From Porites lobata (Eukaryota; Cnidaria; Anthozoa; Scleractinia; Poritidae): DNA of 64,000 nucleotides. The stretch is from positions 855,001 to 919,000 of the forward strand of contig CALNXK010000009.1 of NCBI GenBank assembly GCA_942486035.1, given 5' to 3'. Positions 22,377 to 33,198 of the stretch are shown here, piece by piece; positions within the stretch are counted from its first letter, which is position 1; each line of letters opens with the position of its first letter. The notes below the pieces were generated by a model. It saw only the letters and a list, made by a program, of their open reading frames with translations, searched no databases and was not told where the DNA came from. A program made the position numbers and the translations under genes.

Positions 22377-24397
22377 TACGGTGGCCCACAACGGCAATAC
22401 ACAAATATATATTATATTACTGCATTCTATGTCTTAGTACACAAACATATTCATTGGCTGTGCGAGTATATTTACCAGTACAATAAAATATACACCAGTA
22501 CAACAATATGTATCCCAGTACAGAAATGTTAATTTCAGTACAAAAATATAAACTCCAGTACGGAAAGATATCTCCAATTCTTAGTACACAAATAACAGCT
22601 CCAGTAAAAATAAATATCAATCTCTGAGTACAGAAACATAAGTTTCAGAACAAACATATTCATCGGTTGTGCGACTATATTTTTCATTCATGTATACAAC
22701 AGTACAACAATATTTATCCCAGTACAAAAATATAAATCTCAGTACTAAAATAAAAGTTGCGGTACAAAAAATGGAAACAAAATGGAAACAAAAATACAAT
22801 AACAGTACAACAATGTGTATCCTAGTACAGAAATATAAATTTCAGTACAAAAATAAAAGTTTCGGTACAGAAAAATATTTTTTAAAGAAATTTGGAAAAA
22901 ATCGGTAGGTACTTTATATATGATTATTACTGTGTACCTAAATATATGCTTATTATAGTGTACCTAAACAAACCTTATATATTTCATTATTATAAAGTAT
23001 CTCAACTATACAGCTCTAAACACCACCTTACACCTCTATACCACACCATACATCACCACACATCCATGTATAACACCGTACACCCCCATACATCACCATA
23101 CACCCATTTCAGCATCCATGTATAATACCATGCACCTCTATACATCACCATATACCTCTTTTTATCACCTTACACCTCTATACATCACCATACACCCATC
23201 TATAAAACCATGAGCCTCTGTACATCACCATATACCTCTATACAGCACCATAAACCCATGTATAAAACCATGAACCCCTATACATCACCGTATATCTCTA
23301 TACAATATCTTACACCCCTATTCATAACCATACTCTTGTATACAGTGGTCATGTGTAGAGGTCTATGGTTATGTATAGGGGTGTAAGGTGATGTATAGAG
23401 GTATATGGTGATGTATAGAGGTATATGGTAATGTATAGAGGTGTATGGTAATGTAAGGGGTTCACGGTTTTATACATGGGTGTCTGGTGATTTATACAGG
23501 TGTATGGTGATGTATAGAGGTGCATGGTATTATACATGGGTGTATGGTGAGGTTTAGAAGTGCATAGCGTTATACATGGATGTGTGGTGATGTATAGGGG
23601 TGTATGGTGATGCATAGAGGTATATGGTGAAGTATAGAGGTGCATGTTGTTATAAATGGGTGTATGTTTAGAGGTATTTCGTGAGTTGTAGGGGTGCATG
23701 GTGTTGGATGGTGATGCATGGGGTTGTATAGAGGTGTATGGTTGTGTTTAGTGCTGTATAGTCGAGATAATTTATAATAATGAAATATATAACGTTTGTT
23801 GAGGTACACTATAATAAGCATATATTTAGGTACATGGTAATAATCATATATGAAGTACCTAACGATTTCTCCAATTTTTCTTTTTTTTAATTTTTCTGTA
23901 CCGAAACTTTTATTTTTGTACTGAAATTTATATTTCTGTTCTGGGATACACATTGTTGTACTGTTGTCATATTTTTCTTTCCAGTTTTTTTTTTAAATTT
24001 TTTGTACCGCAACTTTTATTTTTGAAGTGGGATTTTTATTTTTGTACTGGGATAAATATTATTGTACTGTTGTATACATGAATTTTACTGTACCGAAGAA
24101 TTTAGTCGCACAACCGATGAATATGTTTGTTCTGAAACTTATATTTTTGCACCCAGAGATTGATAATTTTTTTACTGGAACTGTTATTTGTGTACTAAGA
24201 ATTGGAGATATCTTTCCGTACTGGAGTTTATACTTTTGTACTGAAATTAACATTTCTGTACTGGGATACATATTGTTGTACTGGTGTATATTTTATTGTA
24301 CTGGTAAATATACTCGTCAATGAATATGTTTGCGTACTAAGATATAAAATGAAGTAATATAATATATATTTGTGTATTGCCGTTGTGGGCCACCGTA
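22377..24397. mobile_element. ~2-kb palindromic foldback element with 6-bp target duplication
   Basis: The whole unit is one inverted repeat centred near 23345. It starts TACGGTGGCCCACAACGGCA and ends in the complement. Outer ~500 bases of each arm are arrays of CAGTACA-containing units (CCAGTACAAAAATATA type; TGTACTG in the right arm). Inner parts are a minisatellite of TACACCTCTATACATCACCA type in the left arm and its complement in the right arm. TGCAAC flanks it at 22371-22376 and 24398-24403. The sequence around the insertion (CAAGTCGAAAAATTTAGTTA ... AAGCTGCAACGGCT) exists uninterrupted at 18167-18215, giving an empty site. There is no ORF of transposase type. Confidence 0.9.
22981..23760. 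repeat. Minisatellite in two opposed blocks
   Basis: Left block ~22990-23340 repeats CACCTCTATACATCACCATA; right block ~23345-23760 repeats the complement. Units vary (CCATGTATAAAACCATG variants alternate). The change of strand at ~23345 is the centre of the palindromic element. The long frames across it are composition artefacts. Confidence 0.85.
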
Positions 24398-24438
24398 TGC
24401 AACGGCTAGCTTCATAATGCTTTGAGAGTAGTAATTGA

Positions 24439-24606
24439 CTATTTTCCAATTGCCCATAATACACTCTGTTTGCCCCCCAAATTTTGCATAACTTATGTCT
24501 TAAAATGCTCTTGGGAAAATACAATACTCCCAGGAGCATTTAAAAACAATGGTTTATGCAGAATTTGGGGGGCAAACAGAGTGTATTATGGGCAATTGGA
24601 AAATAG
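24439..24606. mobile_element. Near-perfect palindromic MITE (CTATTTTCCAATTGCCC family)
   Basis: CTATTTTCCAATTGCCCATA at the left and its exact complement at the right; pairing continues through TTTGCCCCCCAAATT. Loop is ~60 bases with a second stem (AATGCTCTTGGGA against TCCCAGGAGCATT). A possible imperfect duplication GTAATTGA/AGAATTGA flanks it. A related copy is at 49445-49620. Confidence 0.85.
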
Positions 24607-25283
24607 AGAATTGATTCAGGTAACCATGCAGAAACTCTAAACCGGCAGCCAGCTGTGCAGCTGTAACATTCCTATAATGCAAATTCCCTCTGCAAAAATT
24701 TTTCCGGTGTCCGAGCCGCAAAGTACAGCACTTGCGTTAACCCTATAAACTAGTAGTTTAAGAGAAAATGGAAGCACTTAAGCATTGGGAGAATTTCTCG
24801 TGCTGTCGATATATCTTAAAGGGTAGCCTACGAAAACATCCGTTTCTCCTCGCTCTTCGCCTCTGGGGACGTTTCGCGCGGGGGAACGTCTGCGACTCAG
24901 CGACAGAAATTCTATACTGATGACGTAAAATCCGTCCGGAATCCGGTCAGTAGCGCCGATTGGTCGACGAAGTAGTTACATTGTTTTAGCTATTGTTTAC
25001 GAATGACAGACAAAAGACAAAAGGCCACAAAGGTCAAATGTAAATGCGAAGAATCTCGAGCAAAACAGTCAATATTTGTGGAATAAACTCTTCTCTAGAA
25101 GAAGCGTTTGAGTTTTGCTGGAGCTCGTTGGCAGATGAACACAACACTTTACCAAAATCGACCAGAAGACACGTAAAATTGGACAGATTTGTATTTGGAA
25201 CCCCATGATTACCGGATTTATTATGTAAACATTGATTTGCGTCATCAGTATGGAATTTCTGCCGCTGAGTCGCAGACGTTCCT
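24607..25283. other. No gene seen
   Basis: Contains one half (24835-24905, TTTCTCCTCGCTCTTCGCC and ACGTTTCGCG) of the repeat that forms the palindrome at 60994-61104. Otherwise unique-looking sequence without a supported exon. Confidence 0.4.
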
Positions 25284-25805
25284 CCTCACAGTAGTGGTGG
25301 TTGTTGGCTCCCCGACAACGGATTTGTTGGAATCCATGGGTTGTCTTTTGAGAGACACAGAGACTGTGTACGCTATTTCACAAATGCTGACCGAAACAAC
25401 GATCGATTCAGTTAGAAACTAGCGTCCGACAGGCAAAACACGACTCATAAGCTCGTGATAATGTGAAACATGACTTTGAGAGTCTGCTTGAACAGATCGG
25501 TTTTTCTTCTCTTCTCTCTCTCGCGCGAATTATCATCTTTTTGCCTCTACGAACACGGTCTAAGTCTCCTAGTCTAGAAGCTTTTTATTATATCCGTCCA
25601 TTCACTCTATAAATTCCATGTTTCTTGTTTTGTATTCTCACACTTTAATAGCCTTCCACCTGCCTCTCTTTCTTTAGTGCTCCTCCACTTTAATTGTGAT
25701 TTTCATTGTTATCTAAGTCGTTCTCGTTCAACTTGCATAAAATGTCTCTCAGGTATCAACTTCCTCTTAGTTCTCAAGCCCCGATTTAGGATTATTTGGA
25801 AAGAT
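25284..25805. repeat. Left arm of a 2.8-kb inverted repeat
   Basis: From CCTCACAGTAGTGGTGGTTG to about TTAGTTCTCAAGCC this matches the complement of 27195-28082 at high identity. This arm lacks the 388-base insertion found in the other arm and so preserves the empty target site CTAGTTTC at ~25428. No coding function was recognised. Confidence 0.8.
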
Positions 25806-26019
25806 ATTTTATTTATAACTCAGTTTGACGTTTTTTGCAGCCAATGGCAAATCAGTACTTTTGATTATAGTGATTACCATAGTAGCAACCGACGAGGAAC
25901 TGCATTCTTGCAGAATTCATAACATTCGCATAGACACAACAGTAAATTCCTACGAAGGAACAACAAGACATCGCGCTTTTGTTTAAAGACTCACTTCTGA
26001 TCTCAAAAAAAAATTAAAT

Positions 26020-26790
26020 GGACTACATCAGGCTATCAGCGGTTAGAGAATGATCTTGACTCACGCAGAGCATAATTCTCCATACTTGGCTGGTAGCTTT
26101 AGTTTATGCTACCGTGTACAACTCAAATCTGAAGATCTCAGTCACTATCCGTGAAAACTCAAAATCCTTGAAACAACACTTATGAGCTGGGCTCAGCGTC
26201 ATACTCACATAGCAGCCCGGGAGGGGCGGTGGATACTCAACAAATTCTTATACGGCGGAGGCCCACCCTTAACCTTTTATATACCATTTTTCATGATTTC
26301 GTATACATTCTATTGACAAATGGTACTCCTTTCACATACCTTGCTTAGAACGTTGTATCCCTTTTAACTGCTGGAAACCCGAACTGTCATAAAATAGGAA
26401 TCAGTCACTAATGTAGAACGCTTTCTCGACGGGTAAGGAGTTGGACCTCGGGGCGGAGCCTCCCCGTACAAATATTTGTTGAGTACCTCTCCGGGATTTC
26501 GGGCGGAGCCTCTCCGTATAGGCCATCATAGGGAGTACCCTCTCCCCTGGCATAGCAGGATATAATCACATTCCCGGACAAAGAAACTTACATGCATGCA
26601 TGTAGTTATTCTGCAGATCCAGGATTTACGGAGAAAACCATAGAAACTAAAATCTTTATTTAGCCGTAATACTAAATTAAAGCTTTAGGCTTAAACAGAG
26701 GTCAAAAAAAATTAAAACACTTTACAACTGCATCTGAGTTCAACGCCTATCAGGAACACCTAAAGAACCATAAACCACAGGAAATGATTA
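26020..26790 (+). repeat. Dispersed repeat, copy 1 (split by a MITE)
   Basis: Blocks such as ATGATCTTGACTCACGCAGA, TTATGCTACCGTG, GAGCTGGGCTCAGCGT and CTTTATTTAGCCGTAAT match, in the same order and orientation, a second copy at 60410-60790. No ORF. The MITE at 26216-26550 interrupts this copy between the GCTGGGCTCAGCGT and CTTTATTTAGCC blocks. Confidence 0.6.
26216..26550. mobile_element. MITE with CCCGGGAGGGG ends and perfect 8-bp target duplication
   Basis: Starts CCCGGGAGGGGCGGTGGATA and ends GGGAGTACCCTCTCCCCTGG, an imperfect inverted pair. Exact CATAGCAG lies on both sides (26208-26215 and 26551-26558). Internal GGCGGAGCCTCCCCGTA occurs twice. A related element is at 27563-27950. The 8-base duplication suits a hAT transposase in trans. 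Confidence 0.85.
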
Positions 26791-27194
26791 CTCATTATGC
26801 ATGTAATACTCTGTAGTGCTAGTAACTTTAACTTTAACTTTTTTATTCCATCGTTTATATATAGTACAAAACTCAGTAAAGCCAAAGCCGGGGGCTTATA
26901 CGACCTGTGGTCAAAATGACAGAAATTATTTTATGTAGAAATGAAGCCACTAAAGGCTAAATTTCAAAACTAAAACAAGATACAAAACTTAAATTAAGTA
27001 ATGCAAGCAGTCCTATAGCAGAAGTAAAACTAGAAGTACTAGTGACAAATAAACTAACAATAAACTATGATAATCCTGCGCTAATTCAATTCAGGCTTAA
27101 AAAGTAAAGTTTTAGTTTCTATTTAAAGTCAGTGGTGGTAAGGCTGTTACGGACAGTCAAGGGTATATCAGTGGGATATCCTTGGCCAAATAAT

Positions 27195-28082
27195 CGCGGC
27201 TTGAGAACTAATAGCAAATTGATACCTGAGGGACATTTTATGCAAGTTGAACGAGAACGACTTAGATAACAATGAAATCACAATTAAAGTGGAGGAGCAC
27301 TAAGGAAAGAGAGGCAGGTGGAAGGCTATTAACGTGTGAGAATACAAAACAAGAAACATGGAATTTGTAGAGTGAATGGATGGATATAATAAAAAGCTTC
27401 GAGACTAGGAGGCTTAGAACGTGTTCGTAGAGGCAAAAAGGTGATAATTAGCGCGCGAGAGAGAAAAGATGAAAAACCGATCTGTTCAAGCAGATTCTCA
27501 AAGTCATGTTTCACATTATCACGAGCTTATGAGTCGTGTTTTGCCTGTCGGACGCTAATTTCCCCGGGGGGGGGGGGTACTCCCATACATTACCTATACG
27601 GGTATATGCCGCCCAACGGGGTGGTGAGTTTGAACCTCCTGATTTAGAACGGATCCATTTCAGAGGCGTTTGCTAGAACGGGGTATAATATTTCGAACGC
27701 ACGAAAGCTCCAGTTTTGTAAGCAGCTATTTGAAATTATTCAAAGACAGATTGCTTTTAAAAATACGGTTCAACGCGTTTAATAACAAGCAAACTGTTGT
27801 ACTCTTGTTGCACCCTAGAACGGAGTATAAAAAATTGGCCCATTTCTAGAACGGGGTATCCGTTTTAGGGCGAATTCTAGAACGGGGTATCAATTTGTAG
27901 TCCCGGGCGGCACATACCCACCCAAAAAATACCCAAGAGCTTCCCCCGGGCTAATTTCTAACTGAATCGATCGTTGTTTCGGTCAGCATTTGTGAAATAG
28001 CGTACACAGTCTCTCAAGAGACAATCAACGGATTCCAACAAATCCGTTGTCGGGGAGCCAACAACCACCACTACTGTGAGGG
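27195..28082. repeat. Right arm of a 2.8-kb inverted repeat, with MITE insertion
   Basis: Complement of 25284-25805, ending CCACTACTGTGAGG. It is longer because a 388-base MITE (27563-27950) has inserted. The two arms flank ~1.4 kb of mixed sequence. Frames in the arms, such as 27329-27514, have no recognised homology. Confidence 0.8.
27563..27950. mobile_element. MITE with CCCGGGGGGG ends and 8-bp target duplication
   Basis: Starts CCCGGGGGGGGGGGGTACTC and ends CTTCCCCCGGG. CTAATTTC flanks it at 27555-27562 and 27951-27958. The other arm of the inverted repeat has the empty site, with one base changed (CTAGTTTC). Internal repeats of TAGAACGGGGTAT occur four to five times. Same family as 26216-26550. 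Confidence 0.9.
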
Positions 28083-28189
28083 CAATAAATAAGAACCAAA
28101 TCTTGCTCGAAATTAACCCGGCCATTGCCGCCATGCTTGATTCAAACTGAAGTTACTTTTCAGCTCCATCGTACATGAAGGGGTTTTTT

Positions 28190-28430
28190 GCTGACGGTAT
28201 ATTTCGGTGCCTCTTATACGACGACTTTTTGTGACCCCATATACCACATGCTTGTTTCTAACGCATATATCTGGGCTTTTTTGTGCGCATATATATGCGC
28301 GTTTGTAAGAAAGAACGCAAGTATAAGTGGTAAAAAAAACGCACGTATATCGTGTAGCAGGAATGATTGCAAGTATACGTGGGAAAAAACCGCACGTATA
28401 TCGTGTCATAATTTTGAAACAAATGGCCGA
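28190..28430. repeat. Degenerate CGCACGTATATCGTG repeats
   Basis: Units CGCACGTATATCGTGT and degenerate forms (CGCAAGTATAAGTGG, TGCAAGTATACGTGG, GCGCATATATATGCGCG) recur at about 28275-28412. Frames here on both strands follow the repeat and are not credible genes. Confidence 0.55.
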
Positions 28431-28486
28431 CCATAGCGGCAGGCCTTTCAACAGTGAATCAAAGCTTGATTCTCTGAGTAAAATAA

Positions 28487-28670
28487 CAGTAGTTGTCGAG
28501 GGTCAGAATTAAGCCTTGTTGGTGTATAGGTATAGGTATCGGTGCTAAATTAATATTCAACTGCGTTACTGCTTAACAATTTATCAAGTTAGTGTCAAGT
28601 ACGGTATAGGAATAGGTAAATCATTAACATTCACATACCTTCCTGCATACTAATTCGGTATAGGTTTAAT
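28487..28670. repeat. Left copy of a widely spaced inverted repeat
   Basis: GAGGGTCAGAATTAAGCCTT and GTGTATAGGTATAGGTAT, then AAATCATTAACATTCACATA and TACTAATTCGGTATA, match the complement of 33898-34015, ~5.3 kb away in intron 1 of the VioB-like gene. This copy has ~75 extra bases in the middle. It could be the ends of one element or two copies of a short repeat. Confidence 0.65.
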
Positions 28671-28689
28671 ATATAGATTTAGCCAGCCT

Positions 28690-30400
28690 GTTAAACTCAC
28701 AAGTGACGTAAAACAAAGGAAACAAAGAAGTCAGCACAATAGAACGAAGAAAAACAAAAGGTGCGAAACAAATAAAAAGTTCACAGGTTCTTACTCCTAG
28801 GTAAACCACTAAAAGCGAAGCTCTCGATAATATTTATAGTTTGTTCAAACAAAACATAAAATCTTGTAATGCTAAGCGGCGAAGGAAACGCCGGAGTACT
28901 GTGAAAAACACTAATAGGTCTAATTAGCAAAAAAGCAACTTTGCACATGCAGCCCACTTTTTTTGTACATTTTTTTGTCGTTTTTTTTGCACGACTACAA
29001 CGTGAAACTTCCAGAAACTTCTTAGTTACACGTTTTATGGAGGAAATGTCGTACGTGTTCTCGTTCACTTTTTTTTTTTTTCACTGCCGCCCATTTTCAC
29101 ATTGCATTGGTGGGCGCTAGCATTTCTGATTTTGTCACCGCCGCAACAAAATTTTCATGTCGTTCTTCCAACAAAAAAATATCTCCTTTGTTTTCATCTC
29201 TCGCTCTAGATCTCTGTCGCCCTTTTTCTCACTTCGCTGACCTTCCGTCTACTTTCTCTTTTTCTCTGTCTTACTCTTGCTCTATATTCCAAATTGGTGG
29301 ACATGACAATTAGTGTACGGATACAGAGACAATTTCCGCTTTCCGCTTTCCTCTTTAGTTGCCTCTGCTTCATAAGGCGAGGGTGACTATGTGATTTCCC
29401 GTCAAAATAACCTCAAGTTACATTTGAGTTATCATGCCTGTTTATTGAGTTATTTTACATTGGTATGCCTTTGGTGCGGACGGACGGTCGGGCCAGCGTA
29501 CGGTCAAGTGATTACCAAATTTTCCCGGATGGGTAGTTTGCCACATTTTCTTACCCATGGTACTTCGCGCGCGAGAGCTCCACTAGTAATTTTTATAGGA
29601 AAAATAGGCTTGCCTAGAATTGCCTGCATTATACCCACCTGACTGGCTCACCATGAAGAATCTACTATGTTTTCGAAGCAATAGCGAGCTCTCCTTTCAG
29701 CATTTTATTCTTGCAATCGATCTTTTTTCTAAGAAAAAGTTTTACTATAACCAATATTACTTTAAAACATTCGTCAAAACATGCTAGTAGAATCCAGCGC
29801 TACACCTCTGTTAACGATTGATGAATGAGATTAAGTCCAACGTCAGAGGATAGCCAGTTTTATCGGACATGTATTCCAACTAACTTATGCGGCTCGCAGG
29901 GTGTACTTTGCAGGTTGCAGGTTCCATTTCTACCGTAGGTACGGCAGAAGAGATAGCGACGAGGAACCGGTCTTTTCTGTAGAACTATGTGCTAGCGATG
30001 CCAGGAGCGATGAGAAGGACAGCAGCGATGAAGGAGCAGCTGATATCACAATTTTAAAACCTTCCTTCTTACCTTGAAAGATCTGGAACTAAAGGATCGA
30101 TTTACAGAACTGAGATTTGAAATTTCCAGTTTTGCGTGACTCTGTCAAGAATGTGAGATCACCAAAACATCATCGTAATGTCCTGCTTTAGGGGCTCGGA
30201 AAGATCTGTAAAACATTTTGGACATTAAACTCTTTTTCAAATTCCAACCTGCAACCCTAACCTGCAACCTGCAAATTCCAACCTTCGTATGCGGCTATGG
30301 TTGACAAACTCATTCAACAAGAAAAGCTGAATCGCTGCCATGGCTGTGTAATTCAACACCCAAGTCAAAACCAACATTCTTGCTTCATGATGGATAACAA
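28690..30400. other. No gene seen
   Basis: No supported exon. Short repeats of TTGCAGGTT type occur at 29910-29930 and inverted at 30245-30285, close to a shared TATGCGGCT motif, so a degenerate ~400-base inverted-repeat element may sit at ~29886-30300. Confidence 0.35.
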
Positions 30401-30410
30401 TGATGCATGA

Positions 30411-30692
30411 ATGTATTACCACGATGAAGTGGGGGAAAAAATAAACCTGAATTTTATCCTGAAAGCTACCGAACGTATATGCAGTGCTCTTGGCTTCAAG
30501 TTACGTAAATCATGGGAAGCGTACGTTTCAGAGCTGCCAAAAATGCCATGGACCAGTACTTACCTCGCTTCTGTAGAACTTGATGTTGTCCAGGGTGACG
30601 ATCTTCAAAGCCGTATTTTATACGCTCTATATACTTCGGACCAAATGGGCTCAGATGGAAGGATTTCATCAGTGATCAACAAGAAACAATAG
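30411..30692 (+). CDS. Unrecognised 93-codon ORF
   Basis: Starts MYYHDEVGEKINLNFILK and ends SSVINKKQ with a stop. The composition looks protein-like, with an amphipathic N-terminal half and a motif ELDVVQGDDLQSRILYALY, rather than a random frame. The preceding codon in frame is a stop, and no upstream splice acceptor was convincing. I do not recognise the family. It could be a retrocopy fragment, a small gene or a remnant of a larger decayed gene with the debris that follows. Confidence 0.3.
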   Translation: MYYHDEVGEKINLNFILKATERICSALGFKLRKSWEAYVSELPKMPWTSTYLASVELDVVQGDDLQSRILYALYTSDQMGSDGRISSVINKKQ

Positions 30693-31139
30693 AATGCCCT
30701 GAAAGAGTCCGTGAGAACCAATGGACCTTGACTTGATAACTACCAAGGCCAAAAGGCCAAACCAAGGCCAAACGGGCCAAACTCAGGCCAAAAGTGACGA
30801 AATGCACTAAAGGGCCAAGTTTCGTAATACTTTCTCTTCCTTGCTTAATCTCAGAGTCTACTCTCTTTGGCAAAATTCTCTAGACGGCCCCGCCACACCT
30901 ATACAACTGGGACAACTGTACCCCAATTTGGCCCGTCTTACCCTCTAAATAACTTTTCTGATAGGAAAACAATAAAAATGAGGAGCTGATGGTGGTGACG
31001 ACGTCCTATGGCGTAAGTCCACTATTATTTACGAAGGAGAACGCTTAGTTAACCCGCCTTCACCAATTTTCTTTAAAAGAGGAGCGTTACTTTCTGAAGT
31101 TTAGTTTCCTATCAGGATACGTTTTGTTCAAACCAAACA

Positions 31140-31640
31140 ATGTGGAACAGTAACCATCATTACAACCATCTTTACCAAGATGCTGGAAATTATGAAAACA
31201 GCGAAGAAAGCGATTTCTCCCAAGAAAGCAAAGCCTCTAGCGAAGGAACGGAGTCTTCCCAAGAAGAAACAGGGCACTTGTAGCCTTGGTCACGCTTTTT
31301 TGATGAAGCCGAGAAACGCCACGAGACCCAGCTCAACGCTTTGATCAATCAAAACGAAGAGAACGGAGATTCAGAAAACGTGGCTAGTATTAAAGCCGAG
31401 AACGCTCTTCATCCTGTTTAACGAAAAGAACTGAGAAAAGTACTCTTAGATTATCTACAGTGGATGCTTGCAATGAAAAACGATCGCACCTTCTGAAAAG
31501 TGATGGAAACCCAAAAAGGACTTAAAGATACTGAGGGATTTGATTGGCTCTAGTCGAGAGAACTAGCGATCGATAAGCGAAAATTCTTACTCAATAGATT
31601 GTATGAAAAGCAGCCCATTCCACAAGATCAAGACTAGACC
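31140..31640 (+). pseudogene. Decayed acidic coding remnant, family not recognised
   Basis: One plus-strand frame with three or four stops reads HYNHLYQDAGNYENSEESDF, FDEAEKRHETQLNALINQNE, SIKAENALHPV, RKELRKVLLDYLQWMLAMK and AIDKRKFLLNRLYEKQPIPQ. The sustained helix-forming, charged sequence across stops shows a former gene, not chance. No domain was assigned. The debris on the other strand at 31900-32500 may belong to the same former element. Confidence 0.5.
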
Positions 31641-31899
31641 TACTATGAATGTTATAGAACTTTCTTCTGGACCTTTATATTGTTGCGTCTCAATAATAAC
31701 TGTAAACAATCAATCTTTGAGTGTCTTTTATTAATCACTTCACAATTTTTACAACCTTTTGTCTATACAGGATGTTACATGAAAATTATCATTCAAAACA
31801 AACTTGTTTCATTGATTTAGAACAAACAGGAAGACCTAGGGTTCCTTATATTGCTAAGCATGTTGATGCATTTTGATCTGCGTGCATCTTGTATAAAAG

Positions 31900-32500
31900 C
31901 TGTAGAATAAAAAGGTAACTTTTTATCTCTTTCTATCTCTTCACGTTCTTCAGTGGTGATGACATAACGGTGGAAAGGAACGTGTTTACCTTCAATGTGT
32001 CTTTCATACTAAGCCTTCAGCACTCGTTAACTTTCTGGGAAATGACCGCAGTCACTTGCGTACTTGTAATACGCCTGACTGAGCAAATAGTTTTTCTCTA
32101 GACTAAGACGTATAGGATCTGGATGTTCTGGAGAGTCTTTTTTCATTCTTTGAACATAAAACTTGTACGATTCCCATCCATTCTCTGTATCTATGCCCGT
32201 GAAAGATGTTAGGACTTCCTAGACTGTTAAAACCGTTGACACACATTTAAAACCCTTCGTTATCTTCGCGTGTATGGCGTTGGTTTTGGATAAATGCTTT
32301 CTGTTTAGCCTCTTGGCCTCGTTTTTCAAAATATCGCCTTTATGTCTCCATAAGGAAGGAATCGTACGACCTGTGGCTGAGGCAAATACGAGAGCCGCTC
32401 CTTGATCCTATGCGAAGGTCTATCCACATGAAAAAGTTACACTCCTTTTAGTAACATGTCAAAAACATACGATCCTTGCTCAATTAAAGCTGTTTACTTT
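31900..32500 (-). pseudogene. Decayed coding remnant, family not recognised
   Basis: Minus-strand frames, broken by stops and shifts, read LVFASATGRTIPSLWRHKGD, KNEAKRLNRKHLSKTNAIHA, TGIDTENGWESYKFYVQRMK, HPDPIRLSLEKNYLLSQAYY and KYASDCGHFPES. Coding character is clear but no family was recognised. A mobile-element origin is likely from the setting. Confidence 0.45.
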
Positions 32501-33198
32501 TTCTCAATGCCGGATTGTTGGAACAATCACCGACCTACTGAAGGACTGAGCTGCGTATTGTCTCATGAGAGTGTGTATGATGTGCGATCCACTCTATGTC
32601 CTCTTTCCATTTTGAAGCAGGGGAAAACATAAAGCACATTTTCTCAGGGCAGAGCACATTGCAAAATCCCTTCGCTTTTTCTACCAATTCCAACATTGAA
32701 AGGGGGTGAGACGGTCAAAGCTGACCAGGTAAAGAACTCGCCTTATCTTCTGTCTACATCGGTGTAACTCTCGATTCAACTTGCATGTTTGGAGCAATGT
32801 TTTAAAAATATTGGTAATAGTAATAATTTTTTCCTAGCAACCTGAACTTGCTACAACGATAGCGCGTTCAAAAACTGCCCGCTTTTATTTTGAACACATA
32901 ATGGATTCTACATGAGCCCATCAGATGGGTATAGAACAGACGAGTCTAGGTAAGCCTATTGTTCCTATCATATAAGAGGGACGCTCCTTATGCATGGTTC
33001 AATTTGACCTGTTACCATCCCCTCCGGGCAACCCCGGGAATAAGTCCAGCCCTTCGGTCCCGGGGGTGAGAATTGTTTAAAGTGGTCCTGCCCCAGGGTT
33101 AAGGGGGATGGGATAAATAAAAATAACTTCTCTTTGATTTTGCAAAGTACGTGTTATTTCTCGTGTGGTTTGCACGAAGCTGCGGAACTCAAGGGAAA

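Noticed and set aside
22892..23953. Long Tyr/His/Thr-rich frames on both strands
   Set aside because: They follow the minisatellite period of the palindromic element and change with strand at its centre; composition artefacts.
22981..24320. CRISPR-like array
   Set aside because: Units are contiguous and variable without unique spacers, in an animal genome.
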